The notes under the pieces: generated by a model
The model's database searches: none
What the model saw: the letters and a program-made list of their open reading frames with translations, nothing else
Told to the model about the DNA's origin: nothing
Program-made: the position numbers and the translations under genes
Source: Paracoccus sediminis
GTDB taxonomy: Bacteria > Pseudomonadota > Alphaproteobacteria > Rhodobacterales > Rhodobacteraceae
NCBI RefSeq assembly: GCF_900188295.1
Contig: NZ_FZNM01000002.1
Span: forward strand, 248,001 to 312,000
Length of the DNA: 64,000 nt
Reading direction: 5' to 3'
Shown here: positions 37,325-44,639 of the stretch, piece by piece
Numbering within the stretch: position 1 is the first letter of the stretch
Layout of the letters: each line of letters starts with the position of its first letter

Positions 37325-38477
37325 GGGTCGAGGCATCCGCAGGAGGCATGAAGGCCAGGCCCACGAAGGTCTGGTTCACATGCATCCCGCTGTGCTGTTC
37401 GCCATAGGTGTTGAAGCCCGCCACGCGATACCGGGCCAGCAGTTCCGACATCTGGTCGTGCAGGCCCTCGCGTTCCAGGGCCAGACGGCGCAGGATGCAG
37501 TCGAAGCCCAGCACCATCAGCGGCGGACGGGGCAGGGACGCCAGCGCCTCGGCAAAGCCCTGGGTCATGTCCTCGGCCCGGCCCAGGGTCAGGACGGTGC
37601 CGGTGTCGATGGCCGACATCAGCGACAGCCCGCCGTCGGGGGTCTGCGCGCTGATCGCCCGGACATGGTGATGGCGGCCCATGCGCAGCAGCAGGGGGTG
37701 GCGGGCGAAATCGGTGGGCGTCAGCGCATCGGCGGGGATGCCGGTCAGGCGGGCGTATTCCTCGGCCGCGGGTTCGGCGTTCAGTTCCAGGATGCGGCGC
37801 TTTTCGGGGATCGCGGCGGTGACGACGACGCGGGTGGCGGTCGGGCTGAAATGGGCAAAGGTGATCTCGCTGACGGCAAGGTCGGTTTCGACCAGCAGAA
37901 AGACGGCGGCGTTGGTGAAGACCTTGCCCCCCGCCAGCAGCCAGGTCTGGCGAAAGAACAGCCCGTCGCCCGCCGATCCCCCCAGGGTGGGAACCGAGGG
38001 CAGGGCCGCATCGATGGTCGCCACAAGCGCGTCTTCCTGGCCCGCAAGGCCGTCCACCAGCAACAGCCCGAACAGCGACCGGGTGGGATCGGCCCCGAAA
38101 CCGGCCTGCAAGCGGCGCAGCGCGGCCATCCAGTCCGATACGGGCAGGGCGTCCAGCCTGGGCAGCACCAGGGCCGAGGCGCGGAAATGGCTGGCCGGAA
38201 AGCCGATCGCGACGATGCTGTCGGTGACATATCCCGAAGGTCCGATTTCCCCGGCCGAGGAACAGCCCGCGATGACGCAGCCGTCCGGCAAGCCCTGCCG
38301 CAGCACGCCGTCAAGCGCGGCCAGTTCCGGGCCGTGCGCGCCGAAGACCAGCACAAGGGCCGGATTGGCTGCGCGCAGGCCGTCCAGCAGGACATGGCCG
38401 TGATCGGCCTTGCTGCGGTCGGCCTGCACGGCCACCGGCCCGGCGACGCCCTCCTTCGCAACCGGGCCGGCATCCAT
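37314..38477 (-). CDS. FIST-domain signal-sensing protein
   Basis: A 387-residue protein with a FIST N-domain (about 35-220: PALVLVFGAHGPELAAL, IAGCSSAGEIGPSGYV) and a FIST C-domain (about 235-375: MVLGFDCILRRLALEREG and AGFNTYGEQHSGMHVNQTF). FIST modules are cytoplasmic sensors that may bind small molecules; some (NosP) bind heme and NO. The gene is between a LuxR response regulator and a hybrid kinase, overlapping both (1 nt with the regulator stop, TGATG), so the three form one signalling operon. The ligand is unknown. Confidence 0.87.
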   Translation of the reverse strand: MDAGPVAKEGVAGPVAVQADRSKADHGHVLLDGLRAANPALVLVFGAHGPELAALDGVLRQGLPDGCVIAGCSSAGEIGPSGYVTDSIVAIGFPASHFRASALVLPRLDALPVSDWMAALRRLQAGFGADPTRSLFGLLLVDGLAGQEDALVATIDAALPSVPTLGGSAGDGLFFRQTWLLAGGKVFTNAAVFLLVETDLAVSEITFAHFSPTATRVVVTAAIPEKRRILELNAEPAAEEYARLTGIPADALTPTDFARHPLLLRMGRHHHVRAISAQTPDGGLSLMSAIDTGTVLTLGRAEDMTQGFAEALASLPRPPLMVLGFDCILRRLALEREGLHDQMSELLARYRVAGFNTYGEQHSGMHVNQTFVGLAFMPPADASTHAA

Positions 38478-39184
38478 CAGCCGGCCTCGAACAGCCGGAC
38501 CGTGTTGGCAAGCAGAACCGCCTGGGTGCGGCGGCGGGCGTTGATCTTGGACATGATGGCGGTGATGTGGGTCTTCACTGTCGCCTCGGCGATGGACAGG
38601 TCATAGCTGATCTCCTTGTTCGCCTTGCCCTGGCAGATCAGACGCAGGATCTTCATCTGCTGCGGCGTCAGGGTGGCGAAACGGCGGGCCAACTCGGCCT
38701 TGGCCTCGTCTTCGGCGCAGGCCTGGTCGGGGGCATAGCCTTCGGGGGTGACGTGTTCGCCCTCCCACATGCGGCGCAGGCTGTCCACGAGGGCCTCGCG
38801 GCCCAGCGACTTGCTGATATAGCCCTGCGCCCCCGCCGCCATCGCGGCCGAGATCATGGCGCTGTCCATGTCGGCCGAGATCATCGTGATCGGCACGTCG
38901 GGCAATTGCCGACGCAGGGTGACGATGCCTTCGGCCCCGCGCGCATCGGGCAGGTTCAGATCCAGGATCACCGCATCGGGGGCGCCCTGCGCCCGGATCC
39001 CGTCAAGGGCGGCCCCCAGGCTGCGCGCGGTTCGAACATTCTTGAGGCCAAAGCTGATCTTCAACGTCAGCGCCAGGGCGTCGCACATCAGCGGGTGATC
39101 GTCCACGATCAGGATTTCGCGCACCTGGTCTGCGCTGTGCCGTGGCGTCTGCGGCGGACGCGCCTGCATGGCTGCGGCTGTCAT
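38477..39184 (-). CDS. LuxR-family (NarL-type) response regulator
   Basis: A 235-residue protein. A receiver domain with Asp28/Asp29 (LIVDDHPLM), the phospho-acceptor Asp75 in AVILDLNLPDARG and lysine in QGYISKSLG is followed by a LuxR-type helix-turn-helix with LTPQQMKILRLICQGKANKE and IAEATVKTHITAIMSKINA. It starts the sensor operon: ATG 39184 has GGGAGGAA upstream. A promoter with -35 TTGCTT and -10 TACAAT lies 58-85 nt upstream. FlhR, MoxX and AgmR-type regulators of quinoprotein alcohol dehydrogenases have the same domain order, so control of the PQQ pathway is a reasonable inference. Confidence 0.9.
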   Translation of the reverse strand: MTAAAMQARPPQTPRHSADQVREILIVDDHPLMCDALALTLKISFGLKNVRTARSLGAALDGIRAQGAPDAVILDLNLPDARGAEGIVTLRRQLPDVPITMISADMDSAMISAAMAAGAQGYISKSLGREALVDSLRRMWEGEHVTPEGYAPDQACAEDEAKAELARRFATLTPQQMKILRLICQGKANKEISYDLSIAEATVKTHITAIMSKINARRRTQAVLLANTVRLFEAG

Positions 39185-39241
39185 GATGGTTCCTCCCTCG
39201 GGGGTGATGTCGCGGTCTCCCCTTCGCGGCATCGAGAACCG

Positions 39242-39269
39242 ATTGTAGGCCACCGCCGCGCCAAAGCAA
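39242..39269 (-). promoter_or_regulatory. Promoter of the response regulator/FIST/kinase operon
   Basis: On the minus strand TTGCTT (-35, 39269-39264), a 16-bp spacer and TACAAT (-10, 39247-39242) form a strong sigma70-like promoter about 58 nt before the ATG at 39184. No other good match lies in the 143-bp gap. Confidence 0.6.
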
Positions 39270-39327
39270 CCCCGCATCCGCCACCATCGTCGCAGGCGGG
39301 GGCCGTGATCCGTGGCAGGGGACGGGA

Positions 39328-40101
39328 TCAGCCGCCTGCCGCGAATTCCTGGTCCCAGACATTGCCTTCGGTATCCCTGGCATGGACACGGATCGGCTGG
39401 CCGTTGGGTTCATAGGCAAAGCGGAAGACCGGATCCTCGCCGATGGAAATCCCGGCATTCAGGGTGAACAGCAGATCCTCGCCCTGACGAACCTCGAGAC
39501 GGTCGATGAAATGGGCGGGAATGTTCAGCAGCGTGACCTGATCGCGTTGCAGGCCGGAAAAGTTGGGGTGCCGGATCATCAGCGTGCCGACCTGACGGCC
39601 GTCCTGCGGCCCCGCGCGCCAGCGCATCTGGCCCATGGTCGCCGCGACCGCCGCCATGTCCTTGCCCGCGGGCGCCGAACAGCCGCCCGATGCCTTGACG
39701 AAACGTCCCGCCATCACGCGATTGCCGCCCCCCAGGTCGGCAATGGCGCGCACGTCGGAATAGCTGTCCACGCGGACCCGGAATTCGAAATCCAGCGGCG
39801 CCATCGCGGGTCCGAAGGTGTATTCGGCGGCCACGGGGGCGGGGTTTTCGTCGATCACCAGCGTCACGGCCCCGATGGGGGGGGCATCCCTGGTCTGGGT
39901 CAGGCGGATCGGGACGATCGCGGCCTCGTACGCGCGGACCGGGGCTTCCAGATCCAGGACGGCCGGATCTATCGGAACATCCGCTTCAAGGCCCAGGACC
40001 GAGGCGCGCAGGTCGTCCCAGGCGGCCGAATTTTTCAACGCGTTGTCCTGCGCCGCGGCCGGTCCGGCCAGAAGCAGCGCGGCAAGGATCATGGCCTTCA
40101 T
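39328..40101 (-). CDS. Quinoprotein dehydrogenase-associated SoxYZ-like carrier
   Basis: A 257-residue exported protein with signal peptide MKAMILAALLLAGPAAAQ. It combines a SoxY-like half with the carrier cysteine Cys141 in VKASGGCSAP and a SoxZ-like half with LMIRHPNFSGLQRDQVT and IGEDPVFRFAYEPNG. SoxYZ carries sulfur intermediates; the fused quinoprotein-linked form is thought to take part in a relay with a zinc metallohydrolase, here at 43504. The start is ATG 40101, just after a GTG at 40104; the PqqE stop lies immediately upstream, so it is the last gene of the pqq operon. Confidence 0.88.
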   Translation of the reverse strand: MKAMILAALLLAGPAAAQDNALKNSAAWDDLRASVLGLEADVPIDPAVLDLEAPVRAYEAAIVPIRLTQTRDAPPIGAVTLVIDENPAPVAAEYTFGPAMAPLDFEFRVRVDSYSDVRAIADLGGGNRVMAGRFVKASGGCSAPAGKDMAAVAATMGQMRWRAGPQDGRQVGTLMIRHPNFSGLQRDQVTLLNIPAHFIDRLEVRQGEDLLFTLNAGISIGEDPVFRFAYEPNGQPIRVHARDTEGNVWDQEFAAGG

Positions 40102-40104
40102 CAC

Positions 40105-41244
40105 TTACTCTCCCTTTTTCATGCGGCGATAGATGAATTCGGCGGCATCGGCTTGTGCATCCGTCTCGGCGCGGGCCAAGACCTGCGCGTGCAGGGGCGA
40201 CAGCGAACAGACCGGATCGGTTGCCCGCGCGTCCCCCGCCAAGGCCATGGCCTGACAGCGGCAGCCGCCGAAATCGAGGGTCTTGCGGTCGCAGGACCGG
40301 CAGGGTTCCGCCATCCAGGCCGTGCCGCGAAAGGCGTTGAAGCTGTCGGACAGGCGCCAGATCTCGCCCAGGGGGCGGTCACGGACGTTTTCGAACCGCA
40401 TCCACGGGATCGACTGCGCGGCGTGGCAGGGCAGGACCGTGCCGTCGGGGGCCACGTTCAGCCCCGTGGAACCCCAGCCGCCCATGCAGGCCTTGGGATA
40501 GACGGCATGGTGGTCGGCGGGCACATAGTCGATGACCATCCGCCCGCGCAGCCGGATCCGCGCGTCGTTCACCACCTGACGGGCCGCCGCCGCCTGTTCG
40601 CGCGTGGGCATCAGCGCCCGGCGGTTCAGGTCGGCCCAGCCGTGAAACTGCACGGTCGCCACCTCGATCCGCCGGGCGCCCAGGTTTTCGGCCAGGGCGA
40701 TCATGTCGGGCAGGCGTTCCAGGTTCTGGCGGTGGACCACGGCGTTGATCGTCAGGGGAAAGCCGATGTCGCGCACCCAGCTGGCGAACCCCATCTTCTT
40801 GTCCCAGGATCCGGGGTGGCCGCTGATCCGGTCGGCCATGTCGGGCCGGATGCCCTGCAACGACAGCTGCACATGATCGACGCCCGCGCGGTCCAGGTCC
40901 TCCAGCCGGTCCCGCGTGATGCCGATGCCCGATGTGATGAGGTTCACATACAGCCCCGCATCGCGCGCATGGCCCACGATCTGCGCCAGATCGCGCCGGG
41001 CGCCCGGTTCCCCGCCCGAGATGTGGACCTGCAACACCCCCAGATCGGCGGCCTGCCGGAACACCCGGCCCCAGTCGTCCGCCGTCAGTTCCTGCGCGGC
41101 GCGGGTCAGTTCGACCGGGTTCGAACAATAGGGGCAGGCCAGGGGGCAACGATGCGTGATCTCGGCCAGCATCGCCATGGGCAGGCCGGGCGTGACGGGG
41201 CTGCCGTCCAGGTCGCGCGGCTGCTGTTGAAGCTGGTCCTTCAT
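40105..41244 (-). CDS. pqqE: PqqA peptide cyclase PqqE (radical SAM/SPASM)
   Basis: A 379-residue radical SAM enzyme that links the Glu and Tyr side chains of PqqA, the first step of PQQ synthesis. The SAM cluster is CPLACPYC (Cys33, Cys37, Cys40) followed by SNPVEL, and the C-terminal SPASM cluster cysteines lie in KACMGGWG, PCHAAQ and AEPCRSCDRK with FGGCRCQA. ATG 41244 overlaps the pqqD stop (ATGA). The order pqqB-C-D-E in transcription direction is the usual one. Confidence 0.96.
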   Translation of the reverse strand: MKDQLQQQPRDLDGSPVTPGLPMAMLAEITHRCPLACPYCSNPVELTRAAQELTADDWGRVFRQAADLGVLQVHISGGEPGARRDLAQIVGHARDAGLYVNLITSGIGITRDRLEDLDRAGVDHVQLSLQGIRPDMADRISGHPGSWDKKMGFASWVRDIGFPLTINAVVHRQNLERLPDMIALAENLGARRIEVATVQFHGWADLNRRALMPTREQAAAARQVVNDARIRLRGRMVIDYVPADHHAVYPKACMGGWGSTGLNVAPDGTVLPCHAAQSIPWMRFENVRDRPLGEIWRLSDSFNAFRGTAWMAEPCRSCDRKTLDFGGCRCQAMALAGDARATDPVCSLSPLHAQVLARAETDAQADAAEFIYRRMKKGE

Positions 41245-41573
41245 GGGCCATCCCCGTTCTGGCCCCGCACAAAGACCATGCGCCGTTCGATCAGCCCGGT
41301 CAGGAAATCGCGCACGTCGCCCGCGATCTGGTCCGGCGGCGCATTGTAGCGGTCGGCAAGGGTGGCGACGATGGTTCCCATGCTGCGCGCGCCGTCCAGT
41401 TCCCCCAGGATCGCATCGCCGATGGCGTCCAGCTGCATCGCCCGTTCTGGGGCCTGCAACACGCGGATGCCGCGCACCCGGTCGCAGGCCAGCCGCACCC
41501 CGCGCGGCAGATAGGGAATGTCGTCGGGACCGATCAGCGGGGGCGGGACGATCCGGGCAGGCTGGGCGGTCAT
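41241..41573 (-). CDS. pqqD: PQQ biosynthesis peptide chaperone PqqD
   Basis: A 110-residue RRE-type chaperone that binds PqqA and presents it to PqqE. Family features are PYLPRGVRLACDRVRGIRVL, the strand LQAPERAMQLDAIGDAIL and the helix region GTIVATLADRYNAPPDQI. Start ATG 41573 sits in the ATGA overlap with pqqC; the stop overlaps pqqE likewise. Length is slightly above the usual 90 or so residues because of the N-terminal Pro-rich tail. Confidence 0.95.
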   Translation of the reverse strand: MTAQPARIVPPPLIGPDDIPYLPRGVRLACDRVRGIRVLQAPERAMQLDAIGDAILGELDGARSMGTIVATLADRYNAPPDQIAGDVRDFLTGLIERRMVFVRGQNGDGP

Positions 41574-42322
41574 GGCGCCATGCCTTCGCCCGGCCGCCAG
41601 GCGCCCGGCGGGATGTTGCCCTCGACATAGCCGTGCCACAGGGCGTCCAACTGCGCCCACAGCACGTCGGTCTTGAAGGTCAGCGCCGCCGCCGCCGCGT
41701 CCTGTTTCTCGCGCGTGTCGGCATGGGTCAGGACGTAATCCAGCCCGAACTTCACGTCCTCGGGCGCCTCGGTCAGGCGCTTCTTGAAATAGGACAGGCT
41801 GGAATCGTCGGCGAAATCGTAATGGGCCAGCAGCCCCTCGATCCGCTGGGCGTGGATGCGGGGCGCGAACAGTTCGGTCAGGCTGGCCGCCACAGCGTCC
41901 AGCAGAGGCATTTCCCGAACGAAGCGGACATAGGCATCGACGGCAAAGCGGGTGGCCGGCATGATCCCGATGCCGCTGGCGACATAATCGGGATCCAGAC
42001 CCACCGCCTGCGCCAGGGCCAGCCAACGGCGGATGCCCCCGCCTTCGGCGACGCCGCCGTCGTGATCCTCGATCCTCTTGCGCCAGTGGCGGCGCAGGTC
42101 GGGATCGTCGACCCGGCTCATGAAGGCCGCATCCTTCATGGGGATGCGCGACTGGTACATCCAGCGGTTTATGACCCAGGCGCGCACCTCGGCCGGGGTG
42201 CAATGACCTCCGTGCAGGCGTTCGTGGAACGGGTGGCGGTCGTGATAGCGGGCGGCGCCGATGGCGCGCAGCCGCGCCTCGAAATCGTCGCGGGACTGGG
42301 CCTGCTCCTGGATATCCTTCAC
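41570..42322 (-). CDS. pqqC: Pyrroloquinoline-quinone synthase PqqC
   Basis: A 250-residue cofactor-free oxidase that carries out the last ring closure and eight-electron oxidation to PQQ. Landmarks are YHDRHPFHERLHGG, RAWVINRWMYQSRIPMKDA and HDGGVAEGGGIRRWL, plus the C-terminal DVLWAQLDALWHGYV. The GTG start at 42322 overlaps the pqqB stop (GTGA), and the MKDIQ reading begins where the family begins. Confidence 0.96.
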   Translation of the reverse strand: MKDIQEQAQSRDDFEARLRAIGAARYHDRHPFHERLHGGHCTPAEVRAWVINRWMYQSRIPMKDAAFMSRVDDPDLRRHWRKRIEDHDGGVAEGGGIRRWLALAQAVGLDPDYVASGIGIMPATRFAVDAYVRFVREMPLLDAVAASLTELFAPRIHAQRIEGLLAHYDFADDSSLSYFKKRLTEAPEDVKFGLDYVLTHADTREKQDAAAAALTFKTDVLWAQLDALWHGYVEGNIPPGAWRPGEGMAP

Positions 42323-43200
42323 AGCGCGATCTCCATTCCGTCGCGGGCGACCTGCCAGCCGTTCGCCTGGGCCTGCCCGGTCTGATCGCTGGCCGGATCG
42401 GCCAGCGGATTCGAATTGTTCATGTGGACGAAGACGCGCCGGCCGACCGGCACATCCCGCAACGCGGCCATGGTGTCCAGAACGGGCATATGCCCCATCC
42501 GGCGGCCGGTCTTTTGGCCCAGGCCCATGCGGATCATCTCGTCATCCTCCCACAGGGTGCCGTCGAAGATCAGCAAATCCGCACCGGCGATGCGATCCGT
42601 CAGCCAGCCGGGCAGATCCGCGCAGCCGGGAACATACAGCGCCCGGCGCCCGTTCGCCGCCAGTTCGACCCCCACGGTGGTTTCGCCCACCAGGCCGGTT
42701 TCGACCACCGCGCCTTCCTGATACAAGGGCACCTTGCCCGGTACCGCGAACAGCGTGGCATCCAGGCCCGGCGCGATCTCGACAGGCCGGTCCAGATCCA
42801 CCGGATTGCGCGCGACCAGATCGTCACGCAGCGCGCCCAGCATCGGATTGTCGGCCAGAACCCGATGGATCGTGGCGGTCGCGAACAGCGCGAAGGGCTG
42901 GCTTTCGCGCAGGGTCAGCAGTCCGGCCACATGGTCGATATCGCCATTCGTCACAAGCACCGACCGCAGCGGCATGTCCCGCAGGCCGGTCGGATGCAGC
43001 GCGGGCGTCGCCGCCAACTGGGCGCGAATGTCGGGCGACGCATTCAGGACCGCCCAGTCGCGCCCGTCGGCACTGACCGCGATCGAGCTTTGCGTCATGG
43101 CCGGGATCCGACCGGCCCGCGCGGCATTGCAATTGCCGCAGCCGCAGTTCCATTGCGGCAGGCCGCCCCCGGCCCCCGCCCCCAGCACGATGATACGCAT
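42319..43200 (-). CDS. pqqB: PQQ biosynthesis protein PqqB
   Basis: A 293-residue metallo-beta-lactamase-fold protein. It begins MRIIVLGAGAGGGLPQWNCG, has the Cys-rich CGCGNCNAAR, the partial metal motif TNGDIDHVAGLL and LLIFDGTLWEDDEM. PqqB is proposed to hydroxylate the tyrosine of the PqqA-derived diamino acid. It starts 72 nt after the pqqA stop, with an intrinsic terminator between the two genes, and overlaps pqqC. Confidence 0.96.
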   Translation of the reverse strand: MRIIVLGAGAGGGLPQWNCGCGNCNAARAGRIPAMTQSSIAVSADGRDWAVLNASPDIRAQLAATPALHPTGLRDMPLRSVLVTNGDIDHVAGLLTLRESQPFALFATATIHRVLADNPMLGALRDDLVARNPVDLDRPVEIAPGLDATLFAVPGKVPLYQEGAVVETGLVGETTVGVELAANGRRALYVPGCADLPGWLTDRIAGADLLIFDGTLWEDDEMIRMGLGQKTGRRMGHMPVLDTMAALRDVPVGRRVFVHMNNSNPLADPASDQTGQAQANGWQVARDGMEIAL

Positions 43201-43213
43201 GATGCCCCTGACG

Positions 43214-43247
43214 AAAAAGGCCCCGCCCGATCGCGTCGGACGGGGCC
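43214..43247 (-). terminator. Rho-independent terminator between pqqA and pqqB
   Basis: On the minus strand GGCCCCGTCCGA pairs with TCGGGCGGGGCC (12 bp, one G-T pair) around a 5-nt loop (CGCGA) and is followed by TTTTT (43218-43214). It begins 25 nt after the pqqA stop and ends 14 nt before the pqqB ATG. Partial read-through would give more PqqA peptide than enzymes. Confidence 0.9.
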
Positions 43248-43272
43248 GTCTATGTTGCCTGAAGCGAATGCC

Positions 43273-43365
43273 TCAGAACAGGACCGGTTCGTCCTCGGCC
43301 GGAGCGTACATGTTGATTTCCATGCCGCAGGCGATTTCCTTCAGGGTGGGTTTCGTCCAAGCCAT
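43273..43365 (-). CDS. pqqA: PQQ precursor peptide PqqA
   Basis: A 30-residue peptide, too short for most gene finders. It starts MAWTKPTLKEIACGMEIN and ends APAEDEPVLF. The conserved E-x-x-x-Y pair is Glu16 and Tyr20 (EINMY), the two residues fused into PQQ. ATG 43365 has GGAGGAA 7 nt upstream; an overlapping ATG at 43369 is in another frame. Own promoter at 43411-43438. Confidence 0.96.
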   Translation of the reverse strand: MAWTKPTLKEIACGMEINMYAPAEDEPVLF

Positions 43366-43410
43366 GCATTTCCTCCAAATCCACGGCCGCCACTTGGGCG
43401 ACTGTGCGTT

Positions 43411-43438
43411 ATGTTAGACCAGAGACAGCGCGATTCAA
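43411..43438 (-). promoter_or_regulatory. Promoter of pqqA
   Basis: TTGAAT (-35, 43438-43433), a 16-bp spacer and TAACAT (-10, 43416-43411) on the minus strand give a plausible sigma70 promoter with a leader of about 40 nt before the pqqA ATG. A small palindrome CAACT-N7-AGTTG lies at 43453-43469 in the same divergent region and could be an operator. Confidence 0.6.
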
Positions 43439-43503
43439 CACGACTAAGGTCGCAACTGACAAAAAGTTGGAACCCAGACCCTGGATTTCGGGAACATCCG
43501 GCA

Positions 43504-44556
43504 ATGCTCTACGCCATTTTATCCGCCTGTCTGGCCGCCGATCCCCAAAGCTGCCAGCCGATCGTCCTGACCGGGCAATCCTTTGGCGATCCCGACCGAT
43601 GCGCGGCCGAGTCGGCGCGAATCGCCCCCCTGTGGGCCGGAGACGATCCCGGCCTTGTCGCGGACGATCCGCGATGCGCGCCCCTGGCCGACCTGCCCGC
43701 GTTGCCGGTCGAACGGATCGCCGAGGGCGTCTATGTCCATCTGGGCCAAGCCGTGCAGTACGAGGACAGCCCGGACGGCCGGATCGCCAACCTGGGGTTT
43801 GTCGTCGGGCGCGACAGCATCGCGGTGATCGACGCGGGCACCTCGCGCCAACAAGGGCAGGCGCTGTTCGCGGCGATCCGGCGGATCAGCGACAAGCCGA
43901 TCAGCCATCTGATCGTTACCCACATGCATCCCGACCACGCCTTCGGGGCCGGGGTCTTTCGCGAAGCCGGCGCCACCATCGTCGGCCATGAACAACTGAC
44001 CGATGCCTTGCGGGTGCGCGGGCCGGCCTATCTGGACAACCTGACCCGGCTTTACGGTCCGGCGCCGATGATCGGCACGCGGATCGTGCTGCCTGACGCC
44101 AAGGTCGCCGACACCATGACGGTGGATCTGGGCGGACGGACCCTGACGCTGACAGCGGCCGGTCCCGCGCATACCGACAACGACGTGACCGTGCGGGACA
44201 GCGCCACCGGCACGTTGTTCGCGGGCGACCTGATCTTTCGCGACCTGACGCCGATCGTCGATGGATCCCTGCCGGGCTGGCTGGGCTGGATGGACATTCC
44301 CCAGGACGCAGGCCCTGTCGTGCCGGGCCACGGGCCGGTCGCGCGGGATTGGGACACGGCGGTATCCGCCCAGCGGCAGTTTCTGGCCGCGTTGGATCGC
44401 GCGACCCGCGACGGCATCGCCGCGGGTCTGCCCCTGTCTCGCGCGGTTCCCGTCATCGTCCGGTCTCTGCAACCTTTCGCAGATCTGTGGGCTTCCTTTC
44501 CCGAATCGGCCGCGCGGGACGCGACCGCCGCGTTCAAGGAGCTGGAATGGGAGTAA
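43504..44556 (+). CDS. Quinoprotein relay system zinc metallohydrolase
   Basis: A 350-residue metallo-beta-lactamase-fold protein with a short N-terminal region rich in cysteines (Cys9, Cys17, Cys33, Cys58) before the hydrolase domain. The metal site is VTHMHPDHAFGAG (His140, His142, Asp144, His145), and later GDLIFRD and VVPGHGPV complete it. This lineage is related to SoxH and co-occurs with the SoxYZ-like carrier and PQQ genes. It is divergent from pqqA, with 138 bp between them. ATG 43504 follows a G-rich region; the frame is open far upstream only as a shadow of pqqB. Confidence 0.85.
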   Translation: MLYAILSACLAADPQSCQPIVLTGQSFGDPDRCAAESARIAPLWAGDDPGLVADDPRCAPLADLPALPVERIAEGVYVHLGQAVQYEDSPDGRIANLGFVVGRDSIAVIDAGTSRQQGQALFAAIRRISDKPISHLIVTHMHPDHAFGAGVFREAGATIVGHEQLTDALRVRGPAYLDNLTRLYGPAPMIGTRIVLPDAKVADTMTVDLGGRTLTLTAAGPAHTDNDVTVRDSATGTLFAGDLIFRDLTPIVDGSLPGWLGWMDIPQDAGPVVPGHGPVARDWDTAVSAQRQFLAALDRATRDGIAAGLPLSRAVPVIVRSLQPFADLWASFPESAARDATAAFKELEWE

Positions 44557-44560
44557 GCAT

Positions 44561-44595
44561 TTGACACAACCGCCCGCTGTGGGTGACGATATCGT
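44561..44595 (+). promoter_or_regulatory. Likely promoter/operator of the aglE operon
   Basis: A perfect -35 TTGACA (44561-44566) begins 5 nt after the metallohydrolase stop, and a perfect 10-bp palindrome ACGATATCGT (44586-44595) sits where the -10 region would be. No clean -10 hexamer at 16-18 bp spacing was seen. The palindrome is a candidate LacI-type (AglR) operator; no aglR gene lies in the window. Confidence 0.45.
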
Positions 44596-44639
44596 TAACA
44601 GCCCGCAGCATACCTGCGCGGCGGCAAAAGGGGGAAGAC

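Noticed and set aside
40105..41628. A longer PqqE frame beginning at 41628
   Set aside because: Its first 128 codons overlap pqqD in another frame. ATG 41244 has the ATGA overlap with pqqD and the normal family N-terminus.
42424..44556. A single 710-codon open frame linking the pqqB antisense region to the metallohydrolase
   Set aside because: The first 360 codons are antisense to pqqB and pqqA and show no family character. The metallohydrolase begins at ATG 43504 with native sequence.
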